DNA of 64,000 nucleotides from assembly GCF_900115845.1 (NCBI RefSeq), contig NZ_FOXX01000007.1, forward strand, positions 62,001-126,000, written 5' to 3'. Both the position numbers and the translations under genes were made by a program. Under the pieces are notes generated by a model, which saw only the letters and a program-made list of their open reading frames with translations, was not told the origin of the DNA and ran no database searches. This document shows positions 41,530 to 50,377 of the stretch, one piece after another (the stretch's first letter is position 1; each line of letters starts with the position of its first letter). The DNA is from Priestia endophytica DSM 13796. GTDB taxonomy: Bacteria; Bacillota; Bacilli; Bacillales; Bacillaceae_H.

Positions 41530-42519
41530 ATGCTTTATATTGATAATAACAATATTACAGATCCAAGAATTAACTTAGCTATTGAAGAGTACATTTTAAA
41601 ACATTTAGATATCGAAGAAACGTACCTTCTATTTTACATTAATGAACCATCTATCATCATCGGAAAAAACCAGAACACAATTGAGGAGATTAATACTAAA
41701 TATGTGGAGGAACAAGGCTTACATGTTGTTCGTCGTTTATCTGGTGGCGGTGCTGTGTATCATGATTTAGGAAACTTAAACTTTAGCTTTATTACAAAAG
41801 ATGATGGAGAGAGCTTTCATAACTTTAAGAAGTTTACAGAGCCTGTTATCCAAGCGTTAGAAAAATTAGGTGTAGATGCAGAGCTTAGCGGTCGTAATGA
41901 TATTATTGCTCAAGGACGAAAGATTTCTGGGAATGCCCAATTCTCAACAAAAGGACGTATGTTTAGCCATGGTACACTTCTTTTAGATTCAGAGATTGAA
42001 AACGTTGTTTCTGCATTAAAGGTGAAAAAAGATAAAATTGAATCAAAAGGAATCAAATCCATCAGAAGTCGAGTAGCGAATATAAGTGAATTTTTAGAGA
42101 AAAAGTTAACAACGGAAGAATTTAAACAGCTTATTCTAAACTATATTTTCGATGGAGAAGAGAACATACAGCGCTATGAACTTACTGAAGAAGATTGGAA
42201 AAAAATTAACGAAATATCAAAAGAACGTTACCAAAATTGGGATTGGAACTACGGCAAATCACCAAAGTTCAACCTTCAACATTCAAACCGTTTTCCAATT
42301 GGACAAATTGATGTTCGTCTTGAAGTGAAAAAAGGCCAAGTTGAGCAATGTAAAATCTTTGGAGATTTCTTTGGCGTTGGAAATGTGGAGGAAATTGAAG
42401 AGAAGCTAACAGGGATCCGTTATGAGCGTCAGGAGGTTGCTAAAGTGCTCGATGACGTTGATATTAAACATTATTTTGGAAATGTAACAAAAGAAGAATT
42501 TATTGATCTTGTGTACTAA
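41530..42519 (+). CDS. lplJ: Lipoate-protein ligase LplJ
   Basis: A 329-residue ligase that attaches free lipoate to lipoyl domains. The catalytic-domain signatures VVRRLSGGGAVYHDLGNLNF, GRNDI and GRKISGNAQ with the lipoyl-AMP lysine are complete, and the C-terminal accessory domain (KGQVEQCKIFGDFFG) is present. ATG 41530 is chosen, with AAGGAGAAG upstream, although the spacing is long (about 12 nt). Near-identical in layout to B. subtilis LplJ (YhfJ). Confidence 0.93.
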   Translation: MLYIDNNNITDPRINLAIEEYILKHLDIEETYLLFYINEPSIIIGKNQNTIEEINTKYVEEQGLHVVRRLSGGGAVYHDLGNLNFSFITKDDGESFHNFKKFTEPVIQALEKLGVDAELSGRNDIIAQGRKISGNAQFSTKGRMFSHGTLLLDSEIENVVSALKVKKDKIESKGIKSIRSRVANISEFLEKKLTTEEFKQLILNYIFDGEENIQRYELTEEDWKKINEISKERYQNWDWNYGKSPKFNLQHSNRFPIGQIDVRLEVKKGQVEQCKIFGDFFGVGNVEEIEEKLTGIRYERQEVAKVLDDVDIKHYFGNVTKEEFIDLVY

Positions 42520-42560
42520 AAAGCCCAGAAGAAACATTTTGTTTCTTCTAGGTTTTTTTA
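42520..42560 (+). terminator. Terminator of lplJ
   Basis: CAGAAGAAAC / GTTTCTTCTAG stem, followed by seven T residues. Confidence 0.8.
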
Positions 42561-42663
42561 TTTTGAAAATTGAGAAAATTAATTATAAAATAAAAAAAGT
42601 GGGGGATGAGTAACAGGGGGAGAGACCAAGAGGTAAGAATACTTATTTTAAGGGAGGGAGAAA

Positions 42664-44220
42664 ATGAATATATTACAAAATTTATCAATAAAAGCACAAG
42701 AAGATGGCGAGAAAACAGCTTACAAATATAAAGATTATGTTGTTTCGTATAAGATGTTAGATGAACAAGCAACAAAGTTTGCCTCAGGCCTTCAAACGCT
42801 TGGAGTTCAAAAAGGTGACCATGTAGCACTTCTTTTAAATAATTCATATCATTTTATTGTGTCACTATATGGAGTACTTCGGGCAGGGGCTGTTGCTGTG
42901 CCTATTAATCCACTTTATACGAAAAGTGAAATTCAATATATCTTACAAGACAGTGATGTAAAAACAGTGATTTCAATCGATAGTTTACTGAACTCCTTAG
43001 AGCGAGAACCCTACTTGAAGAATATCATTGTTTGTCCAACAGAAAGACTTGCAGAAGCTGACTCTTTTCATGTATCTAAACGACTTAAGGGAAAGGTACA
43101 TACGTTCACAGAAGTTCTGCATCTGCTTGAACGTACATTGCTGCCTGTTCCAATCGATGGGGAAGATGTAGCAATGATTTTGTATACATCTGGAACAACC
43201 GGGAAACCAAAAGGAGCGATGCTCACCCATACTAATATCTACAGCAATGCGAGAGATACGTCCACATACTTAAATATAGCGAAGGCTGATCGTATTATCG
43301 CCGTTTTACCAATGTTCCATGTTTTCTGTTTAACAGTTTGCATTAACGCACCGCTTATAGCGGGTGCTACAATTTTGATTCTTCCAAAATTCAGTCCCTC
43401 TCAAGTCTTTTCGTATGTTAGCGCAGAAAAAGCAACCATCTTTGCGGGAGTACCAACAATGTATAACTTTCTATGTCAATATGAAAATGGCACAAGAGAA
43501 GCATTGGAAAGTCTACGTCTCTGTGTTTCTGGAGGATCATCAATGCCTAGTGCTTTGCTACGTGAATTTGAAGAGAAGTTTCAAATATCGATTAGAGAAG
43601 GATATGGACTTTCAGAAGCTTCGCCTGTAACTTGTTTTAACCCTCCTAGAAGCAACATACAAAAGGAAGGATCTGTCGGAGTTAGTATTGTAAATGTAGA
43701 AAATAAAGTTGTAGATGGACAAGGTGAAGAAGTACCATTTGGGGAAATAGGCGAGCTTGTTGTGAAAGGACCCAATGTCATGAAAGGCTATTATAAGCTT
43801 GAAGAAGAAACAAGGCACATTATAAAAGATGGCTGGCTATATACAGGTGACTTAGCCCGTATGGATGAAGATGGATATATTTATATTGTTGATCGTAAAA
43901 AAGATTTAATTATTGTTGGTGGATATAATGTTTATCCAAGAGAAGTTGAAGAACGTTTGTACGAACATAAAGCTGTCGTTGAAGCCGCTGCTATAGGGGA
44001 AAAAGATGAAACATATGGCGAAGTTGTAAAAGCGTATGTTGTAACGAAAAAAGTCGTTTCAGAAGAAGAAATTCTAGAATTTTGCAAAACACATCTTGCT
44101 CCATATAAAGTTCCACGGAATATTGTATTTTTAGATGAACTGCCTAAGAATACGACAGGAAAGATTTTACGAAGAGCTTTAAAAAAGAAGCTTTCAGAAG
44201 AGGAAGCAACTCATTTATAA
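42664..44220 (+). CDS. lcfB: Long-chain fatty-acid-CoA ligase (YhfL/LcfB)
   Basis: A 518-residue acyl-adenylate-forming enzyme. The P-loop is YTSGTTGKPKGAM, followed by GYGLSEASP, and the hinge YTGDLARMDEDGYIYIVDRKKD. The C-terminal catalytic lysine is in NTTGKILRR. Length and place match B. subtilis YhfL (LcfB), which activates fatty acids and is controlled by FadR. I see only a partial FadR half-site upstream. RBS AGGGAGGGAG. Confidence 0.9.
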   Translation: MNILQNLSIKAQEDGEKTAYKYKDYVVSYKMLDEQATKFASGLQTLGVQKGDHVALLLNNSYHFIVSLYGVLRAGAVAVPINPLYTKSEIQYILQDSDVKTVISIDSLLNSLEREPYLKNIIVCPTERLAEADSFHVSKRLKGKVHTFTEVLHLLERTLLPVPIDGEDVAMILYTSGTTGKPKGAMLTHTNIYSNARDTSTYLNIAKADRIIAVLPMFHVFCLTVCINAPLIAGATILILPKFSPSQVFSYVSAEKATIFAGVPTMYNFLCQYENGTREALESLRLCVSGGSSMPSALLREFEEKFQISIREGYGLSEASPVTCFNPPRSNIQKEGSVGVSIVNVENKVVDGQGEEVPFGEIGELVVKGPNVMKGYYKLEEETRHIIKDGWLYTGDLARMDEDGYIYIVDRKKDLIIVGGYNVYPREVEERLYEHKAVVEAAAIGEKDETYGEVVKAYVVTKKVVSEEEILEFCKTHLAPYKVPRNIVFLDELPKNTTGKILRRALKKKLSEEEATHL

Positions 44221-44228
44221 TTCTACCC

Positions 44229-44262
44229 TTCAGCCTTCTCCACTTGGCGAAGGCTTTTTTTA
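44229..44262 (+). terminator. Terminator of the acyl-CoA ligase gene
   Basis: AGCCTTC / GAAGGCT stem, followed by seven T residues. Confidence 0.8.
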
Positions 44263-44351
44263 TGGAAAAAGGCAGAAAGGAGTTGTAGTTCTAAAATAGA
44301 AAAAAAGACTTAAACTAAATAATAGAAAGTTGGACAGGAAGGAGCATATTT

Positions 44352-45599
44352 GTGAAAAAAAAGTTTATTATTGTTTTTCTTTTTTTTATTGTTTACGGAC
44401 TTGCTCTGTGGGGGTATCTGTATGGAGCAAGTGCAGAAATTCCACGTGAGTTACAAGGAACAAGCGCTGATCCTCAAACATTTATGACATCAAAAGAACT
44501 GCTGTTAAGCGAGGAATATTCAACAATCCGCAATTTCTTATCACTTTTATCAGCACCATATGAATGGCTTATTATGCTCTTTTTGCTTATGTGTGGGTGG
44601 TCAAGGACGTTCAATGTTTGGGCGAAAAAGATAAGTAAACGCAATTTTATGCAAACGGTTATTTATCTCTTCTGGTTGTCACTTGCAACACTTATTTTAA
44701 GTGCTCCCTTACAATGGATTCGCTATAAACTGTCATTAAAATACGGGATTTCTGTTCAATCTTTGCATGATTGGATCAAAGAGCAATTTATTGATTTTTG
44801 GTTTAATTATGTTTTGATGATTATCATTATTCACGTCATCTATATGCTTATTCGTTATACGAAAAAACGATGGTGGTTTTACACGTGGGTTTTATCAATT
44901 CCATTTACATTATTTTTAACTTTTATTCAACCGGTTGTTATTGCTCCTCTTTATGATGACTTTTCTCCACTTCAAAATAAACAATTAGAAGAAAAGATTC
45001 TCCAATTAGCAGACAAAGTAAATATTCCAGCAGATCATGTTTATGAGGTGAATAAATCTGAGGAAACAAATGCTCTTAATGCATATGTCACAGGGATTGG
45101 CTCTAACTCAAGAATTGTGTTATGGGATACAACGCTAGAACGTTTAACAGATGATGAAATTTTATTTATTATGGCACATGAAATGGGTCATTACACAATG
45201 AAGCATGTTTATTACGGGTTGCTTGGATCGCTCGTTTTATCGCTTGTTGGATTGTATCTTGTCCACAAAATAATGGGGAGTTTGTACGTGCGTTATAAGA
45301 AGAAAGCAGGGATTTCTTCTCTTAGTTCGCTGGCAACAGTTCCTTTACTTCTTCTTATTATTTCGATGCTTAGTTTTGCTGCAAGTCCTTTAACAAACTA
45401 TGTATCACGAGTTCACGAGAAGAAAGCAGATGAGTACGCTATCGAACTTGTTGAAGATAAAGAAGCGGCCGTAAGTTCGTTTCAAAAGCTTTCAAAAGCA
45501 GGTCTTAGCCAAGTTAATCCACCATCTCTTGTGAAATTTTTTCAGTACACACATCCTCCAATGTTAGAAAGGATGCAATATATTCAACAACATAAATAA
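44352..45599 (+). CDS. yhfN: M48 (Ste24-like) membrane metalloprotease YhfN
   Basis: A 415-residue CAAX-protease-type membrane enzyme. Hydrophobic helices lie at the N-terminus and centre; the zinc motif is HEMGH in FIMAHEMGHYTMKH, with the third ligand Glu in HEKKADEYAIEL. It is in the same order as B. subtilis yhfN. It starts with GTG at 44352 behind AGGAAGGAGC. The substrate is unknown. Confidence 0.88.
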   Translation: MKKKFIIVFLFFIVYGLALWGYLYGASAEIPRELQGTSADPQTFMTSKELLLSEEYSTIRNFLSLLSAPYEWLIMLFLLMCGWSRTFNVWAKKISKRNFMQTVIYLFWLSLATLILSAPLQWIRYKLSLKYGISVQSLHDWIKEQFIDFWFNYVLMIIIIHVIYMLIRYTKKRWWFYTWVLSIPFTLFLTFIQPVVIAPLYDDFSPLQNKQLEEKILQLADKVNIPADHVYEVNKSEETNALNAYVTGIGSNSRIVLWDTTLERLTDDEILFIMAHEMGHYTMKHVYYGLLGSLVLSLVGLYLVHKIMGSLYVRYKKKAGISSLSSLATVPLLLLIISMLSFAASPLTNYVSRVHEKKADEYAIELVEDKEAAVSSFQKLSKAGLSQVNPPSLVKFFQYTHPPMLERMQYIQQHK

Positions 45600-45793
45600 G
45601 TATGATAAATTTTGAAAAATAAAAGAAGCTATAGACAGTAAAAAATTTCAAAAAAGTAGTTCCGTTTTTTAATCTGTTGTTATATAATAATTAACATAAA
45701 TACAAACTGTAGTATAACAGAAGGTGAACAGCTTTTCGTTTTGGAATGTCGCAGATGCTTTTATGAAAAATTCATCAATAAGGGGATGGAGAA

Positions 45794-47077
45794 ATGAAAG
45801 ATTTACGCGTACAAAAATTAGAACAAAGCTGGAAAAACGATAAAAGATGGGAAGGTATTACACGCCCATATTCAGCAGAAGATGTTATTAAGCTTAGAGG
45901 ATCAATTGATATTGAATACACGCTTGCAAAGAACGGAGCCGAAAAGCTTTGGAAAGGTCTTCATGAAGAACAATTTATTAACGCTTTAGGAGCTTTGACA
46001 GGAAATCAAGCTGTACAGCAAGTAAAAGCAGGATTGAAAGCTATTTACTTAAGCGGCTGGCAAGTTGCTGCTGATGCAAACCTTTCAGGACATATGTATC
46101 CAGATCAGAGTTTATATCCAGCAAACAGTGTACCAAGTGTTGTGAAGAGAATTAACCAAGCTCTTCAGCGTGCAGATCAAATCCAACATCTTGAAGGAGA
46201 AGGGGAAATTGATTACTTTGCTCCTATCGTAGCAGATGCAGAAGCAGGATTTGGTGGACAATTAAACGTTTTCGAATTGATGAAAGGAATGATTGAGTCT
46301 GGGGCAGCAGGCGTTCATTTTGAAGATCAACTTTCATCAGAAAAGAAATGTGGCCACCTTGGTGGAAAAGTCCTCCTTCCAACTCAAACAGCTGTGAAAA
46401 ATTTAATATCAGCTCGTTTAGCAGCAGATGTAATGGGAGTACCAACGCTTGTTATTGCACGAACAGATGCAGATGCAGCTGATTTAATTACGAGTGATAT
46501 TGACCCTGTTGATCAAAAATTTATTGCGAGCGAAGAAAGAACACCAGAAGGTTTCTATCGCACAAAAGCAGGCATTGATCAAGCAATCGCAAGGGGCTTA
46601 GCATATGCTCCATATGCTGACTTAGTATGGTGTGAAACATCTGAACCAAGTTTAGAACAAGCAGAAAAATTTGCAAAAGCAATACATGAAGAATTCCCAG
46701 GTAAGATGCTTGCTTACAATTGTTCGCCATCTTTCAACTGGAAGAAGAAATTAGATCAAGAAACAATTGAAGAGTTTCAGCGTGAAATTGCAAAAATGGG
46801 CTACAAGTTCCAATTTGTGACTCTTGCAGGATTCCATTCTTTAAATCACAGCATGTTTGAGCTAGCGCGAAAATATAAAACGCGCGGTATGGGAGCATAT
46901 TCAGAGCTTCAACAAGCAGAATTTGCAAGTGAAAAACATGGCTATAGTGCAACAAGACATCAGCGTGAAGTTGGCACAGGATATTTTGATCAAGTATCTC
47001 AGGTTGTTACAGGTGGTACGTCTTCAACAACAGCCTTAAAAGGATCAACAGAAGAATCACAGTTTACTGAAGCATAA
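45794..47077 (+). CDS. aceA: Isocitrate lyase AceA
   Basis: A 427-residue enzyme of the glyoxylate shunt that splits isocitrate into glyoxylate and succinate. The catalytic loop is KKCGHLGGK, with Cys186. Other conserved segments are [20 protein letters not shown] and [15 protein letters not shown], and [11 protein letters not shown]. No malate synthase is adjacent. B. subtilis 168 lacks this gene, so it sets the strain apart. RBS GGGGATGGAG. Confidence 0.95.
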   Translation: MKDLRVQKLEQSWKNDKRWEGITRPYSAEDVIKLRGSIDIEYTLAKNGAEKLWKGLHEEQFINALGALTGNQAVQQVKAGLKAIYLSGWQVAADANLSGHMYPDQSLYPANSVPSVVKRINQALQRADQIQHLEGEGEIDYFAPIVADAEAGFGGQLNVFELMKGMIESGAAGVHFEDQLSSEKKCGHLGGKVLLPTQTAVKNLISARLAADVMGVPTLVIARTDADAADLITSDIDPVDQKFIASEERTPEGFYRTKAGIDQAIARGLAYAPYADLVWCETSEPSLEQAEKFAKAIHEEFPGKMLAYNCSPSFNWKKKLDQETIEEFQREIAKMGYKFQFVTLAGFHSLNHSMFELARKYKTRGMGAYSELQQAEFASEKHGYSATRHQREVGTGYFDQVSQVVTGGTSSTTALKGSTEESQFTEA

Positions 47078-47113
47078 AAAAGAGGAGAAGCGTTAACGCT
47101 TCTCCTCTTTTTA
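47076..47113 (+). terminator. Terminator of aceA
   Basis: AAAAAGAGGAGAAGCG / CGCTTCTCCTCTTTTT stem with TTAA loop. Confidence 0.85.
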
Positions 47114-47127
47114 TGTGAAAACAGATA

Positions 47128-47156
47128 TAAAAAAACCCTTCAAGAAATGAAGGGCT
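47128..47156 (-). terminator. Terminator of the IDEAL-domain gene
   Basis: CCCTTCA / TGAAGGG stem, with T-run on the minus strand. Confidence 0.75.
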
Positions 47157-47163
47157 TTATACG

Positions 47164-47409
47164 TTATGTTGTGCTTTTCATAAGGTCTGCATATTTATCG
47201 GCTAACTTGTAGAACGTTTGCTGATCACCTGTGTCTAAAGCATTATTAATCTCTGTTTCCAAAATCTCTTTTTTGCGTTTGAAAAGGGAATCATCAATAA
47301 CCATTTGGATGTACATCTGTAACAGGTTTTCGTCCTTTCTGTTTCTCCGTGAATGGGCTAGCGACTTCATCATCTCAGTGTAAGAATTTTCGTTTTTAAT
47401 GAGAATCAC
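47164..47409 (-). CDS. IDEAL-domain protein
   Basis: An 81-residue protein that ends in an IDEAL domain (LETEINNALDTGDQQTFYKLADKYADL), preceded by a helical region with SLFKRKKEI. IDEAL domains occur in Bacillus regulatory proteins such as ComK and YpiB; the function here is unknown. The start is uncertain: GTG 47409 overlaps its own GGGGTG, and an internal ATG at 47373 is possible. Confidence 0.7.
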   Translation of the reverse strand: MILIKNENSYTEMMKSLAHSRRNRKDENLLQMYIQMVIDDSLFKRKKEILETEINNALDTGDQQTFYKLADKYADLMKSTT

Positions 47410-47661
47410 CCCTGCGCCTTTTTTTTAGTATATAAACGAAAAAGCGAAAATACAACTAGAATTTATAATTTTTGAAAAAATTATTTGTTCTGTACTGTAA
47501 CAGAGCAACCAAGCCTTTTATTTTGATAATCTTTACCCGGTTAAAAAAGAATTAAAACAGGCTTATATCCTTAAAAGAGGACAAACTGTACAAGAAAATC
47601 TATAATGGGATAAAATAAGAACAAGTATGAAAGTTATGAAGAGATGGAGGAAGCTTGGGCA

Positions 47662-48282
47662 TTGAATGAAGTAGAGCATTTTTTTACACTAGAGAACATT
47701 TTAGACTTGCTTAATAAGTATCAGTCATTTGGTCTTTTACCTGGTATTTTGCTACCCTTCCTTGAAGCTTTTATTCCAATCTTGCCGCTGTTTGTCTTTG
47801 TTGTAGCTAACTCTGCGGCATTTGGACTGTGGCTAGGGTTTCTTATATCATGGCTTGGAGCAGTAGGAGGAGCACTTTGCGTGTTTTTACTTGTCAGGAA
47901 ATATGGACAGCGACGCATTTTTAATTTTCTACATCGCCATCAGCAAGTGCGCCGCGTCATGGATTGGCTTGAGCGTCACGGCTTTGGTCCTTTGTTTATT
48001 ATGCTATGCTTTCCTTTTACTCCTTCAGCAGCCATCAATGTCGTTGCAGGCCTATCTCGCGTTAGTATGGCTCAGTTTGCCTTAGCCGTTATGGCGGGAA
48101 AAATGGTTATGATTTTTGCAATAAGCTATATTGGAGAAGATATCGGATCATTTTTTAGAGAGCCTCTTAAAACAATTATTGTACTCGCTGTTATCGTAAT
48201 ACTGTGGATTATAGGAAAGCGAATTGAAATTCATCTAAATACGAAAACGGGATATAAGCAACGAAAGCGAGAAAGAGGATAA
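47662..48282 (+). CDS. yhjE: TVP38/TMEM64-family (DedA-like) membrane protein YhjE
   Basis: A 206-residue protein with about five hydrophobic segments and the VTT/SNARE-associated core: LPGILLPFLEAFIPILPL, then FPFTPSAAINVVAGLSRV. Homologues of this fold act as lipid scramblases or undecaprenyl-phosphate flippases; the role of YhjE is unknown. TTG 47662 is chosen because GGAGG lies upstream and the N-terminus then fits YhjE; ATG 47644 is the longer option. Confidence 0.82.
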   Translation: MNEVEHFFTLENILDLLNKYQSFGLLPGILLPFLEAFIPILPLFVFVVANSAAFGLWLGFLISWLGAVGGALCVFLLVRKYGQRRIFNFLHRHQQVRRVMDWLERHGFGPLFIMLCFPFTPSAAINVVAGLSRVSMAQFALAVMAGKMVMIFAISYIGEDIGSFFREPLKTIIVLAVIVILWIIGKRIEIHLNTKTGYKQRKRERG

Positions 48283-48308
48283 AATACTTGTAAAATATTA
48301 AGCATTGA

Positions 48309-48337
48309 AGGAACTGTCCTATGACAGTTCTTTTTTG
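48309..48337 (+). terminator. Terminator of yhjE
   Basis: GAACTGTC / GACAGTTC stem, loop CTAT, followed by six T residues. Confidence 0.8.
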
Positions 48338-48519
48338 TTCAAAAAACAAATTAAATCAATCTTGCAATCATGAAAAGGAAGAATATTGAATAATGTAAAA
48401 GTAGAAGGTCTTCTGCAGAAAAAGTGAAGCTTTAGCTATTAAAACTAGTTCAAAGGGCGAGGAAAGGGGTAAACAAAAGTATAAACCTATTAACTATATG
48501 GGAATATAGGGGGATGCTT

Positions 48520-49422
48520 ATGAAGAAAGTACTGCTGAAAAAGATAACGCTTTCGAATGGAGAAACACTAGGATACCGAGAGCGGGAAGGAGGATCCGTA
48601 CCTTTATTACTCATCCACGGAAATATGACATCATCGAAGCATTTTGATACCTTTTTAGAAAAAGCGGATGAGAAATATAAGATTTATGCACTTGATCTAA
48701 GAGGGTTTGGTGAATCCACTTATAATACACGAGTTGAAGATATACGTGACTTTGCGGAAGATGTAAAACTTTTTGTTGATAAAATTCATCTGAAAGATTT
48801 TGCACTTCTTGGGTGGTCACTTGGTGGAGGAGTTTGCTTGCAGTATGCGGCACTTTATCCAGATGACTGTCATCATCTTATTTTAATATCATCGGTCTCG
48901 ACTCGAGGATATCCACTGTATGAGATGGACGAGTTAGGAAGGCCTAATGTGAATCATCGTCTTTCAACTAGAGAAGAAGTTGAGGGAGATAGTCGGATTG
49001 CTCCAATGGTAACAGCTTATGAGACAAAAAACTATCCATTTCTCCGAGCTGTATGGGATTCGCTCGTTTATGTATATGAGAAACCGGAAGAAGAGCGGTA
49101 TCAATCTTATTTAGAAGATATGACAACACAGCGCAATTTAGCAGACATTTATTATAGCTTAAATTCCTTCAATTTAAGTAACGATCATAACGGGCTTAAG
49201 GAAGGAAGTAATGAAGTTCAAAAAATTCACATACCTGTTTTAATCCTTTATGGAGACAAGGATTATGTCATTACACAAAAAATGACAAGGGAAATTACTG
49301 TTGACCTAGGTGAATTTGGCACATATGTGGAATTAAATAAGTGTGGACATTCTCCACTTGTCGATGCACTTGATCAAGTTCTCCATCAAATGAATCACTT
49401 TCTAAATGAAAAAGAGGGGTGA
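48520..49422 (+). CDS. Alpha/beta hydrolase
   Basis: A 300-residue alpha/beta-hydrolase. The oxyanion region is LLLIHGNMTSSKHFD, the nucleophile elbow GWSLGG with Ser100, the acid in ILYGDKDYV and the base in KCGHSPL. It is followed 6 nt later by an SDR gene, suggesting a two-gene operon acting on one substrate, possibly a hydroxyacyl ester (inference). ATG 48520 is spaced well from AGGGGG; ATG 48514 is in frame. Confidence 0.8.
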   Translation: MKKVLLKKITLSNGETLGYREREGGSVPLLLIHGNMTSSKHFDTFLEKADEKYKIYALDLRGFGESTYNTRVEDIRDFAEDVKLFVDKIHLKDFALLGWSLGGGVCLQYAALYPDDCHHLILISSVSTRGYPLYEMDELGRPNVNHRLSTREEVEGDSRIAPMVTAYETKNYPFLRAVWDSLVYVYEKPEEERYQSYLEDMTTQRNLADIYYSLNSFNLSNDHNGLKEGSNEVQKIHIPVLILYGDKDYVITQKMTREITVDLGEFGTYVELNKCGHSPLVDALDQVLHQMNHFLNEKEG

Positions 49423-49428
49423 ATAAGA

Positions 49429-50169
49429 ATGAGATTAGAAAACAAAGTAGCGATCATTACAGGAGCAGCAAGTGGGTTAGGATTTGAAGCAGCCAAGCGT
49501 TTTATGGAAGAAGGAGCAAAGGTAGCACTCGCTGATTTTGATGAAAAAATTGGGCATGAGAGTGTTGAAATACTTCGAGGAAAAGGCGGTACTGTCGAGT
49601 TTTTTAAAGTAGACGTCGCAAACCGTGATTCCGTAGACTCCATGGTAAAAAACGTAGTCGACAAGTTTGGAACAGTGGACATTTTGATTAATAACGCAGG
49701 TATTACAAGAGACGCTATGTTAACAAAGATGTCTGTAGAAAACTTTCAAAAAGTTATTGATGTGAACTTAACGGGTGTTTTCCATTGTACTCAAGCTGTT
49801 GTGCCTTACATGATTGAAAAAGGAAAAGGAAAAATCATTAGCACTTCATCTGTATCAGGGGTGTATGGAAATATTGGGCAAACAAACTATGCCGCATCAA
49901 AAGCAGCTGTTGTTGGAATGACCAAAACATGGGCAAAAGAACTTGCTCGAAAAGGAATTAATGTGAATGCTGTTGTGCCTGGATTTATCGCAACAAATAT
50001 GGTCAAGAGCATGCCCGAAAAGGTCATTAATAATCTTGTGAAAACAATTCCAGCTCAGGAGCTTGGAAAACCTGAAGACATTGCAAATGCGTATCTTTAT
50101 CTTGCTTCTGATGAAGCAAGATATGTTCACGGAACAGCTCTGCACGTTGATGGTGGGATTATGATGTAG
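49429..50169 (+). CDS. Short-chain dehydrogenase, 3-oxoacyl reductase-like
   Basis: A 246-residue classical SDR. The cofactor motif is TGAASGLG (about 11-18), with NNAG in ILINNAGITRDAM, catalytic Ser in STSSVSG and Tyr/Lys in YAASK. The sequence GITRDAMLTKMS is typical of FabG/PhaB-type 3-oxoacyl reductases. The main fabG is normally elsewhere in the fatty-acid cluster, so this is a paralogue. RBS AGAGGGGTG overlaps the end of the hydrolase. Confidence 0.82.
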   Translation: MRLENKVAIITGAASGLGFEAAKRFMEEGAKVALADFDEKIGHESVEILRGKGGTVEFFKVDVANRDSVDSMVKNVVDKFGTVDILINNAGITRDAMLTKMSVENFQKVIDVNLTGVFHCTQAVVPYMIEKGKGKIISTSSVSGVYGNIGQTNYAASKAAVVGMTKTWAKELARKGINVNAVVPGFIATNMVKSMPEKVINNLVKTIPAQELGKPEDIANAYLYLASDEARYVHGTALHVDGGIMM

Positions 50170-50195
50170 TAAAATTCAAGAATTTTGGTTAAGGG

Positions 50196-50222
50196 AGTGC
50201 CTTTTTTAAGGCACTTTTTTTT
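50196..50222 (+). terminator. Terminator of the hydrolase-SDR operon
   Basis: AGTGCCTT / AAGGCACT stem, followed by eight or more T residues. Confidence 0.85.
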
Positions 50223-50377
50223 ATTTTAAAATGAAAACAGAAGAAATTGCTAAAGAAAAAAATTCATTCATTAGCAAAAACCGAACGGATGTTTTGTGAT
50301 GGCTTCGATGTTATAATAAAGAAAAAGAGCCGGTTACAAATTACATAATCAGCTTAGAAGAAGGTAGGAGGAGAACA

